From: Molanna angustata
Lineage: Eukaryota; Arthropoda; Insecta; Trichoptera; Molannidae
NCBI GenBank assembly: GCA_963576475.1
Contig: OY754980.1
Location: forward strand, 33,083,431 to 33,147,430
DNA: 64,000 nucleotides
Direction: 5' to 3'
Every line of letters starts with the position of its first letter. Position 1 is the first letter of the stretch. The position numbers and the translations under genes are program-made. Below, piece by piece: positions 1-11,800 of the stretch. The notes below the pieces were generated by a model. The model saw nothing but the letters and a program-made list of their open reading frames with translations. It searched no databases and was not told where the DNA came from.

Positions 1-1021
1 CCATTCCACGGCTTTGTGTTCCTGCTTTCTTGTGTAAAATTCTGTTTGTGTATGCTCTACTTTTACTAAATACATAAAATATGAAACATAAAAAGCAAGA
101 TATGTATATTATATACAAAATTATTTGGTAATACTAACTAAAATTATTTTCTAAATCTCCACGGTGAAAAATAAAAATCTATTTACAAAACTTAGTAACT
201 GTTCAGTTTTCGATTCTTTCATTCAATTCTTGACACGCCTTCATATTAAATGTTTTTGGGCAATTTTTTATACATAGATAATACAATCACTTTGTTCTAT
301 CCTACTGATTTAAATGTCATCTTAGATAAGGCAGCAAACACTTTTGCAGACCAGCTACATGTTTACAAAAAAAAATGTTGCTACCTACCAAATAAAAGTT
401 TTTTCAATAGCAAATTAAATCTAAATTTTAAGTATACGTACTACAATTATTATATCATCACAATCAACAGTGGTCTTTTGCTCATTTTCACATAATAAAT
501 ACAAAGTCCTTAATCTTCACTCTTAAAATTATATGAATATAAATAGTTCAATGAATCTTGGTTTTGATTTATGAATCAACTCAATGAGGTTAGTGTCATG
601 ACTGGTTGCAAAAATTTCTTAATTGGAGTAGGGTAAAAATAAAATAGATTAATTAATTGCATAACAATAGCACAGGTACTGAGAATTTTTAGCGAGTTGT
701 ACCCCACTTCTCATACTTAAGTAGAAGCGGTGGGGTTCAACCCGCCACACATTTTGTACATCTTGATTAGCGTGAAACAGGAACGATTTAAGCGACGACA
801 TGAATTGTATATTTAAAAAAAAAAATCAAGACACAAACTTGAAAATATAAAATAGTCATCAACATATATCAAGCTGTAGACAATACTTTGGTTGCCGCAC
901 GGGAGTAGGGTATCATTCAAAGGTTGGTGGTTGATTGGTGAGTGTGATTCGAGTCATAAATGGGCCCCTTAAGTCTGCATACATGGTTGCAAGACCCGCG
1001 TTGCTTACCTATTTTGACTGA
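1..1021. other. No gene seen, AT-rich
   Basis: Short open frames only, none with recognisable coding pattern. The stretch 700-1020 is less AT-rich and may be remnant repeat leading into the 1022-1088 segment. Confidence 0.5.
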
Positions 1022-1088
1022 TACTCTGGTCGCCTATGCTCGTGGACCTGGATTCGTGAATCCAGTGAAACCACGGTTGCCTTTCTCT
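1022..1088 (+). repeat. 67-bp dispersed repeat, also at 25634-25702
   Basis: Contains GGATTCGTGAATCCAGTGAA, itself partly palindromic, and is about 93% identical to 25634-25702. Probably the end of an unidentified element. Confidence 0.6.
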
Positions 1089-2124
1089 TATTATTTATCC
1101 CTGTCTTTAGTTTCAAGGCGATAACGTCAGTATTGGTTGAGTAAATGAGAAAACGTCAATGCAACTAATCACGTCTGTGTACCTGTGTGGCCTTAATAAA
1201 TAAAGTAGCAATACCAAAATTATGAAAAAGGTCTAAAGTTGTTAAATACTTTTCTTTTAAATGTGATTATGTTTATTTGTATTAAATTGTATAACAACTT
1301 GATTAATTTAACTAATTATCTACATATTTGTTTTTTCTTATCAAGTTGCCATTGAAAGTTTCTTTTTGCAACATATTATATGTTCAGTCAGAAACATTAT
1401 GTTCTGTCAACTATTCTATTTTTTTTTACTAAACTATACCTATGGATCCAAATCCATAGATTTTATTTATTATTTAAAACAAATATGCATTAAAATAAAT
1501 TATTCAGGCGTTTCATGTTTAATTTTAGTTGAATTTCATAATCAGACTAATTTATGCCTTTTACACAAACAAAAAAATATTGTTTTGTTGCATCTTTGTC
1601 AAATTTTTGTGCTAACATCACAATGAAATATTATACAATTTTGTTCAATGGATACAAGATATGACAATTTTTGACATATGCTGCAACTGTGCAATAAAAA
1701 TGCTTTGATCAAGTATTGTCATCACAATATCTTTTTATAAAATTAAATATTGAGCTATAATATGTCTAAAAAATTAATATAAATACAGCATATTGAGTTA
1801 TTATATAATTACATTTATTTCTATTGACTAGTATTTTAAGAAAAATTAGACAATATATAATAATAATATAAATAACAATTTAACCTTATAAAAACTTTTG
1901 AACAGATTCAAGGTACACTAGCGAATTAATTATCAACTGCCATTTTTCTGAAAACCACAAGAATTAATTTCATAGAATAAATGCAAGTGTGTGTACAAAG
2001 AACGATGGAAGTCAAGGATTGATTAATTTGAACTGTAGAGCCATCGAAAGAAAAAAGAAGAAGTATAAAGAACAATAAATTAATTTTAAATAAACAGGAA
2101 AGATGGATATAAATAGAAACATGC
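1089..2124. other. No gene seen, AT-rich
   Basis: Very AT-rich. The 86-codon frame at 1366-1626 has no recognisable protein pattern. Confidence 0.5.
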
Positions 2125-2993
2125 ATCTAAATCATATACAGATACAGTTGTCTTAATAAATGGTAAGAGCTGGGAAGATATTTTTATAAGAGCGGAAGTA
2201 TATATGTCAAACATAAAATCATGGCTAGATAAAAACTTACTAACTCTAAACTTACAAAAAACAAAATATTTAACTTTCAGTATCACGAAATCAGGGCAAC
2301 CACAATTCTATCCCCGTATACATCTTCACCCGTGCCATAATCCAAATAACAAAAACTGTTCATGTGATGTTATTACATATAGGTACTACTAATATTCGTT
2401 ACTTGGGTTTAGTTATTGATAACAACCTAAGATGGGAGCAACATATAAATAGTGTAACTAACCGCATTAGAAAATTGATATATGTTTTCAAAATAATTAG
2501 AAATATTATGAGCACCAAACAACTAAAGAATGTATACTAAGTATGCCTTATGCCAAAGTAATTTAATTTATGGAATATCGAGTTGGGGAGGAGCTGCTAC
2601 ATATATCTTACAACCGCTATTCATAGCTCAAAAGTCGATTTTAAGAATTATATTAAAAAATCCGTTCCAAGAACCATCATTTCCACTCTTTAGTACGTTA
2701 AAAGTGCTTGAAATCAGAAAGCTGTTTGTTCAAACAATTTTAAAAAAAAATCTTTGACCTATATATCGCATGATAAACTTACAAGAGCCAACGTCAACAA
2801 ATTTCTATATGTACCAAAAATTAAAACGACGTTTGCAAAACGGTTTTTTGTTTTTTCTGCTCCGAGAATATACAATATTTTTCAAAAAGAGACAAAGGTG
2901 GATGTTACTATGTCGGAGTATATATATAATAGACCGATACACAATTGGGTCCTTAATAAAGACCGAAATCAAATTTCGGCTCTTTTAGTGTAA
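2125..2993 (+). pseudogene. Non-LTR retrotransposon RT 3' part, frameshifted
   Basis: Three adjoining open segments give the C-terminal part of a LINE reverse transcriptase: DTVVLINGKSW (from the YADDT box), MSNIKSWLDKNLLTLNLQKT, YLGLVIDNNLRWEQHI, then ALCQSNLIYGISSWGGA and FVQTILKK. Frameshifts occur near 2390 and 2755. CR1/Jockey-like by pattern. The sequence after 2993 to about 3300 (AT-rich, AATAAA-like) is probably its 3' UTR. The 5' end is truncated. Confidence 0.7.
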
Positions 2994-3728
2994 ATGTAAT
3001 TAAATATATCTAAGGTGTTCTATGTATACTATGATACAAAATTTATGTATACTATGTATACAAAATCTATGTATACAAAATTTTATTATAAAGGAAATAT
3101 CAAATACTTATGCTATGTTAGAAAGAAAATTCATATATTGTTTTGTTAAGAGATTGATGTACGAAATTTGTTATTTTTTTTCCTTTTTTGTTATTTTTGT
3201 TATATTTGTTTTTTTTTTACACTAACTTTGGTTTATATATTATTTTCTTATTTTTTGTGTATTATCTATTAAATAAATTTCAAGGCCAGAATTATCTAGG
3301 CTAGAACTTGAAAATATATAATATATTTTAAACAGTAATTTTATAAGTGACCCGTCTCAGAACAGGTTTTCCTAGTGAGATGGGGATCGAAAAATATATT
3401 GTAATTCATGTATTCTTATTTAATAAACGTCGGGTTGCCGGCACTGAAACTGAAATCTAGTAATATACATTTTTTTATAAATATATATATACATATTATT
3501 CTATATGAACCTAAATAATTATATATCCCTGTGAATAAATATCATTCTCATAGTCATGCTATCTCTTTCTAAGGTAACCTCCTGTCTTTACATTTATATA
3601 TTTTCTTTAGTCAGTCATTCATAGTCTATTCTTTTAAAATGACTAAAACTCCTTCAGATTATTTTATTTCTATCTGATTACAATATATTAATTTCTCAAT
3701 TATGCACTTTTCTTATTTTGACATACTA

Positions 3729-4321
3729 TGGGCCAGTATTACAGTCTCAGTTTAAGAGCTAAACTCAAGTTTTACAAAAATATAGCGTATTAATCTTACC
3801 TCAAATACGTCACTAAAACGACAAATATTTAACTCAACGTTTCTGGCGGATTAAGTACTTAACGGTGAGTCAACTGTCATTTGCTAGGCAACGCGTGTAG
3901 TTTCAGTTTTCTATCACTAGAGGCGTTAGGCAACGAGTGTAGTTTCAGTGTTCTATCACTAGAGGCGTTAGTTGTATTGATGGTGGCACCACACAACAAA
4001 ACAAACTGACAGCCATATTGAAATGAACATGGGCATTTAAAAGCATAATTTTGGCGAAAAAAATTAAATTTACCATGTTGGATAGTAAAACAATAGTATT
4101 TCAAGTCATAGCGTCCCGTTTTGTAGTTGGTATTATTTGAGGTTATTTAAAATTTGACAAATAATAACCACAGAAAAAGTAAAATATGTCTATAATTGAA
4201 GATTTAGTAACTGAGATGTCATATTGCACTGTAATACGGAAATGGATTCAATCTCCCCTTAACATTAATCTTGAGTTTAACAAACTCAATGAGTTGAGGG
4301 CCAACTGTAATACTGGGCCTA
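3729..4321. mobile_element. MITE with TIR GGCCAGTATTACAGT
   Basis: The left end at 3730 and the inverted right end near 4320 share GGCC(C)AGTATTACAGT. Adjoining subterminal AAACTCAA segments also pair. The element is about 590 bp with no transposase. A 44-bp tandem duplication (3885-3975, CTATCACTAGAGGCGTTA in each unit) lies inside. Confidence 0.7.
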
Positions 4322-4910
4322 CGTTTTGTTATATTTGAATACCTAATATAGAATATTCAAGAAGAATATTCAAGAAGAATATTCAAGACCTACAATATTA
4401 ATTTTTCATTGATAATACTGAACCGGCTTTTCACAGAAAAATGACAAAATTGCTTATTAGTTTTGTTGGTTAGTGAGCATGTATTTTTATTTTAAATAAA
4501 TTTATCAATGTAACATTGAGTTTATGAATTTAAGTTTTAGTTTTAGTCTTAGCGCATCATTTAGACACTGCTAGTATCCTCAGAGAAACAATTATACTAA
4601 GACTAATTATCTATTATATACATACTCGTCGTGGATTAAATTTATATTTAATTTATAATTACTTATTAACTCACACTGTGTTGATGATAAAACGTTGAAA
4701 TTATTAATATCAAGTATTTGGTGGTGACTTTGTGGTGGGTAGTTTATTTTAGAATACAAAATTACAAAAAAAAAAAACAACTCAAAACTATGTCATATAT
4801 TTACAAATAGATATCTGATAATTTATAAAAGTCACAATAATTAAAATAATTAATGTGGCTAAAGAGTTTTGTTAAAAAAATAAATTTAATAAGATGCGTT
4901 TACTGACAAT

Positions 4911-5069
4911 ATGCCCTATTCTGATTCGTCTAAATGAGAGAGATGTCAAAAAGTAGAGTGCATTTATACGGGACACATTACATCACACTGCGTGGATAAA
5001 ATCCTTTTATCCATGATCGCCCATTGTTTTAGACGTTTTCGTACTCTGAAACGAATCAGAATAAGACAC
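4911..5069. mobile_element. Short MITE with TIR CCTATTCTGATTCGT
   Basis: A 159-bp unit whose left end (GCCCTATTCTGATTCGTCT) is the reverse complement of its right end (AGACGAATCAGAATA-like). It also contains the palindromic GGATAAAATCCTTTTATCC. A partial relative ends at 37137. Confidence 0.7.
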
Positions 5070-5792
5070 AATAATTAACTTTATTCAATTTGAAAATTTA
5101 TGGTGGGTCCAATAAAGAAACTAACACATTTATCACCCGTGCCTTTCACCAAGTTTCTTCATCAATTTTATTTGGATGTATTTTATTATAACATAACCAA
5201 CTACTTGAAAATAATGAAGATATGTCAATTACATTTATTGAGAGATAGTGGAAACAATTTAAGTCTTAATTAATATAATTCTTAATTTTTTTTTTATTAC
5301 AGTAAATGCATAGGCAAAATCAATAAATAAATAAACCAAAAACAAAGTAAATAATATTTCTTGCACTTGTGGTGATATCTATGTATTTAAATTCGTACTC
5401 AAAATCTAGTTGTACATAATAAGCAATAGATAATTATTTGACAATTTCCTTTCAAACGAATAGAAGTTATAGTTTCTATGGAAATCATTTGTATTGAGAA
5501 ATCAGGTTCATTCACTAAGGTAACATTTGTATTAATAACTAATAATGAATTGTGATATAAATGATGTTTGTTCCTACAAAATAGCAATAGTGCTAGGAAT
5601 GTCTCAGAAACTGTACTGAAGGTCTACATTGAATAAACACCATAGAAGAGTAAATTTAAGTTACTTATTTATAATTTTGGTATGTTAAAAGCAAAATTTT
5701 TTTTTTTTTAATTACTACTCTTATATTCTCCTATGGTGTTAATACAAAATCAACCTTCTGGTCGCATGTTTCACTATGTAGTTGTTGGTTTC

Positions 5793-5890
5793 CTAAGTTT
5801 TAAATTTGCTGGCGATGATCATGAGCAGACAACTGGACATGAGGAAGACCCCAGCTGATATTGAAGCATACAATCTTCGCTCCTTAACAA
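5793..5890 (-). CDS. Glycerol kinase-like exon 12, C-terminal membrane anchor
   Basis: Acceptor atttccag; the split codon gives Val568. It then reads [20 protein letters not shown], continues [11 protein letters not shown] and ends in TAG. The hydrophobic run followed by Lys residues matches the tail anchor of animal glycerol kinases in position and pattern. The exon lies 5.8 kb from exon 11, and the phase is correct, which brings the total to exactly 600 codons. Confidence 0.88.
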
Positions 5891-8800
5891 CTGGAAATAA
5901 TGCACAGGATTATTAATTTATTTAAGATAGGTACCAACAGAGCACTGGTATATAAACACACACAAAATAAAAACATAATGTCGGGCATCTGTCACATAGT
6001 CAGTACAAAATATTTAGGTTGGAACAATCGTCTGAAATGAATATATATGTAGGTATTTGAAATCTGCATCTTCCTTCAGCCATCTCTCCACTACTGCATG
6101 TAGGTCTCTTCTAGATATTTCCACTTGTCTCTTCTTTGTATGGTAAGAATCAAGGGGCCGCCCATACCTTATTATCTTTAGAGTAAAAATGCAATCAAAT
6201 TCCCTCATTTTGGAGTTTAGTCACAAGTTACAGTACTGACAACAATAAGTATAAAATAAGTACTTTTTTTATCTAATGGCAATTTTTTTTTAGTGGCAAT
6301 ATTGAAGTAAGCAAATGACCCTGAAGTTAGAGATGGGCTCAATTCAGACAAATATTATTTTAAAATTGAATATTTTTCAATTTACAAATATGATAAATGA
6401 ACAAGCATAAATCTTTTTCAATTTACAATTATGATAAATGAACAACAATTAACAATTATGATAAAGCATATTATAATAAATGTCATTTTCTACAAAAAAT
6501 GTCTCATATATTTAACTTTGATTATTAAATAATTAGGATCATTCATCTGCATATAAATAAAGTAGACCTCGTAAGATTGGTTTTGCACATGTTTGTGCAC
6601 GGCTAAATTCATGTCAGTCTGCCTGTCCATGAATTCGTTTGAAACCTTACTATGTCAAAATCGGCAATTTTACAGTAGAGCAAAAAAATTCATCATTTAT
6701 TGTTTGACACATTAATGTATGATAAGACAATGATTATTACATACTAAATTATAATTGATATTTTTTTCTGAAATTAATTAGATGTCATTTTGTCGTGTTT
6801 ACAACTTGATAGTTTACTAATTTAAATGTTTTTTTAAATACAAAAATTATTAGTATCATATCTTCATGATTTATATGATTAATTATTTTTGATTAATTTC
6901 TCCTGGCGGAAATCAGATGTTATGGTGGTCTTAGCAACTTTAAATGATTTACAGAAAAGGGGATATATATTAAAAAATGCATATTTTTTTAGATACCAAG
7001 CTTTATTAAAAAAAATCCATCGGTTCTATATTTTTCAAATTAGTGACTTGTTTACATTTTCTCCATACTTTATTTTGTAATGCCTTGATTTTCTTTTTTC
7101 GATTTTTATCAAGTATGTATGAACGAAACAGCTCTCTCTTTAAACGTATTTTTCTTGGAGTGTCCTGCATAGAAATATCATTTTCAGGCAATGTTGGATT
7201 TGATGATGAACAACTAGGCACCGAAGGTTCAAGAAGGATGGGTGAAGTTATCTGAAAAAAAAAGATTCAATGTAAATAAAGAATGTCCGCTAGTGTGTTA
7301 GTTATAAAATTTATTAACGTATATCAAAATAATGATTCAATAAGTATATAGGTAAGGATATTTAAAAACTTGTAGGTATATAAAATTTACAAAAAAGTCC
7401 GAAACAGAACAAATAAGTAATATTTAATCAACACATAATATGATAAGTACTAAGTCAGAAAAAAACTATCAACTTACTTCAGGACAAACAGTATCTAATT
7501 GAGAGAAAATTGAAGGGACAGCATTATTCTTAATTTTACTTTTATAACCACTTCGGTCAATTTCATCATCTCTGAAATGCTTTGAACAAATGACTGTACT
7601 TGAAGATGGTTGCCAATTTGGAGGACGATTGACAGCAGCAATCCACAAAGCTCTAAGAGCTGGATTTTTTGGAAATCTGTAAAAAATACACTTGTTGTTC
7701 ACGTCCATTTACATAAATAAATTAAACACATTATAAATATAAAATAAAAACATTCACAATATTGTGTATTACTTAAAGATGTCAGATAAAATAAAACTAA
7801 TAAATAAAGTACGTATAAGATTATTTTAATCACATGAAATCACGTTTCACAAGAAATATAAAATAATAACGCCAGTAACTTATAGGTATTCATTTTGTCA
7901 GAGCCAACATAATATATTCTAAATTGTCTATTTTTCATAAATTAATTGTACTATGTTGCACTATTGTATTGTTGTTATTTTTGTATGTTAATGTGGATTT
8001 AAATAAATAAACAAATAAAATTTTGAATTTGCAGAAAAATTATTAGAAAATAAATATTGAAAATAAATTCATGTCCAATGCCCAACTCTACGGTCGATGA
8101 AATATGGCGGCCATTGGCCAATATCGCAGCGGATATATGTGATGTGATTGACATGCTCAATTATCTTAAATCATTAATAAAATATTTGGTGACAATATAA
8201 AAACATTACAAATATGTGACAAAATGATTGAAAAAGCATTAACAGTGAATACAAATTATGTTTTTTCTCAAATTGTGCCCGAAACATATTACAATATAAT
8301 GGCGGATTACGGTCTTATCCACAATTTACAAAACCAATGAAATAAAAAAAAGTAAAATTTTAAGAAACTATTACAAATAATTATATCGTTCTTAATATTA
8401 AATCATTAAGAACGAATCATTCAAAAAAATAACTATACAATTATAATTTAGCCATGGCCAGTTGGACACGCAATATTACGTTAAATATTGTTAAATATAG
8501 TAGGTTAGTTTCAATACTTACGAGTGAAAAGATATACCGTGTCCTTTATTCCTACATTTCACCACACAAGACCTTTTCGAGATTTTCTTTGCAATAATTA
8601 GTTAGAAAAACGAGAAAAAACGATTTTTGGAAGCAATAATATTTTTAGGTTAAAAAACGAGATGTTTACGAAATATTTTGCGTTGCAAACAATAAGAATG
8701 AAGTTCGCGCTAGTTTGCTCGGATAACATATTTTGTTGTCAATACTGTAACTTGTGACTAAACTCCAAAATGAGGGAATTTGATTGCATTTTTAATGTAC

Positions 8801-11800
8801 TGAAGGCGCCTCCATCCTTTATTCCTCCAAGGTAAGAATGGTGTTTTAATGCCGAAAACCTTCTAACAAACCATTTGCAATAGTAATTATTTATTTTTTA
8901 TGACAATTTTTAAACATCTCAATAGAGACGAAGTTGGAATAATATAGAAGGAAAGGGAAACCCAAGGCACCTACAGGGCTCACGACCTGTCATTTATTTA
9001 TTTATATAACACTTTTTTGTACATACATAAAATTACATAGTACATATGGCGGACTTATTGCCTGGAGGCAATTTCTTCCAGTCAACCATCTGAGATCAAA
9101 AGTACATAACATAGTTTCGGCATGTACATAATAACACAATAACACAACCAGTATAAGACAGCAAAACAAAAGTGAGAAATTACACAAATTCAGAAAGGAG
9201 AGGAAAAATCAGAAACGGAAGGGAGAGGATGAGAAGCGATCAAGAGGGATGGAAAGTGAAATTGGGATATATGTTCGTTATGGAATTGAGAGGAAGAGTG
9301 AGCATTTAAGACGAGATTTGAAAATTGGAAGTGATGTGGCAGTTCCAATATCAAATGCTAAATTGAGGCGCTGAGTTTCGAAATCCGCTATAACACATTT
9401 TAACCAAAATCGAGTTATGTATGTCGTTGGATTCGGAATCAAAAATTCTATGACTCTAAATATTGTTTTCTTTCGAAATACGCTTTGTTTGTACACTGAA
9501 ATTGATATAAAATGAAGATAAGAAACGATTCCCGCTATATCACTGAATATGTCGTTCGAAATCCGCTATAACTCAGTCGACCAATACGAGGCGAGTATTT
9601 CACAAATTTTAAAATGGCCGCCAGTACAAATTTGTTGTTTACTTACAGAAGCCGTGTTTATAGTTCTCTTAAAGTTTTGCAGTTTAATTGTTTTAATATG
9701 AGTGACGAACTAGTAAATGTGAAAAAATGTGGAGAAAACAAAGGAAGGAAAAAGATAAGACAACCAGAAAACTGGAAAGTTAATAAACAACGCCAAAAAC
9801 GGTATGTAAACTTTGTCATTTTTTAAGCGAAATTCACTATTGAAGCAGTTTTTTTCCAGTGGTGTACAACATAATTTGGATAGAGTGAATGATAAACATC
9901 GCTTCGTGAAATGCAATTTTATTAATCTGCACGCATAATATTTACAAAATGTTTCTTCGACACATATTTGTACAACTTCAGTCGAAATTACCTACCTGGT
10001 TTTTATTTGAAAAAAAATGATTATTTTTTTCATAGAATTATAAATTTTTATTTTAGAATTATAAAATTTATTTTTTTCATATAATATTAATTGTAAAATT
10101 TGTAATTAGGTATAAATTAAAAAAATGTATTTTTGTTCCTTTGTAATTTTTTTTTTTTTTTTTTTAATAAAAAATGAATATGTCCTTGTTAAACAAGTAC
10201 ATATACATCTTCCTACGTTCCCTAAAATAAGCAAATAAATGCTTGTGCTTAGGTGAACGAAATCGGTCGAGGCAGGATTCGAACTCGCGACCACTGGATT
10301 ACTAGCCCAGCGCGCTAACCGCTCTGCCACCGCCACCATAATAATATTTATACTGTTGGAAATATACTATTATTTATTCATTCATTCATTCATTCACTCA
10401 TGTTTCTCATATATCTGTACTATTTTTTTTTTGATATGCGTTATTCAATGATTATTAATTTAATAAAAATTGTATATGTTTATATATTCAGACAATTATT
10501 ACCATTTATAATTTCAGTATTTTTTTAATGTATTGAACCTGTAAAATAATACATGCTCTTACAAAATATTTTTCTAATATTTTTTCGTAAAAACACATTG
10601 TTGAGATATTTTTAACAATTATATTGTTTTATTAAAAAGTATGTATTTTTGCGCATTATATAAAATAAATATTGTTTTTTTCAAAAATATCAGTATTTTA
10701 TTTTCTATACGCCACTGGAATGAATTCCCATTTTATATAGAAAATTGGTTCTATCAAAATCCGCTATGTCAGGGTGTGTGTCTTTCAAAATACGCCATAA
10801 CACAATGTGAGTTTCAAACACCGACATGTTCATTTTTATTTAAACAAAATAAGTACTTTATTCTTATTCAATGACGAAGTTTCGTTTTAAATTCAATTTT
10901 AAAACTGGTTTACGAATAAAAACCTTGTTTGCTTTAAGTAAAGCAAGTTTATTAGTTAAATAATGGTTTTTTTAATTTGCTCTAAATCAGGAATATGCGT
11001 TATAGCAGATTTCGAAACTCAGCGACACAATTGTTCCACAGCCGGGCAGAATGAATAGTGAAGGAAGATGAATAATAATCTGTAACGTGAGGTGGGATGG
11101 CAAGGGTTCTCTCTTCTCTAGACCGAAGTGGGAGTCCATGAGAGGCCAACGGTTGAAATCTTTCTTTCAGATATGTGGGGGCATTCAGATTGTCTAGTAC
11201 ATTAAACAGGAGGCAGAGGGTGTGCTGATCTCGGCGCAGATGGATGAGAAGCCATTTAAGATGTGCGAAGATGCGATATATGATCATACTTACGGAGGTT
11301 AAATATGAATCGTATGCAGACATTACGTTTGTAGACGATCTTGTTTGTTTGTTAAGATGTTCTTGATTGAGATCTAAGTAGCAAATGTCTGCATAGTCAA
11401 GAATAGGGAGAAGTAGAGTTTGCGCAAGTTTTATTTTAATATTGGTTGGAAGGAATTTTTGAAGTCTTTTCAGAGAGTGGATACTACGAAAAACCTTGCG
11501 GCTAACCTCATTGACTTGTTCAGTCCAAGATAAATTCATTCATTGGCTTGGTTAACGTGATCACTTTATGCGCTTGCGCAAAGTTCACCAATTATGCCTT
11601 CTTATTGAGTTCCCTATCTATACAATTTTCAAAAGAGTGAGTTTTTACTTTTATGTATGCGCCTCCTACATACATCATATTCAGGAAACCAATTGTGTCA
11701 AAGATAAAATCAAATATTGAAAAATCTTACCAAGGTTGGTTGAATCATCTTGTCTTACTGTAGAATCATTAGAAACCCAACCAAAGCTTCTCTCTATTGT

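Larger units (their letters stand above)
8997..11540 (-). pseudogene. 5'-truncated LINE RT fragment split by a DNA transposon
   Basis: The minus strand 11539-11025 encodes the RT C-terminus ([64 protein letters not shown]). The reading resumes at 9368-9278 with [20 protein letters not shown]. The element at 9369-11024 interrupts it. The 3' end is the TTTATTTA run near 8997. CR1/Jockey-like by pattern. Confidence 0.75.
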
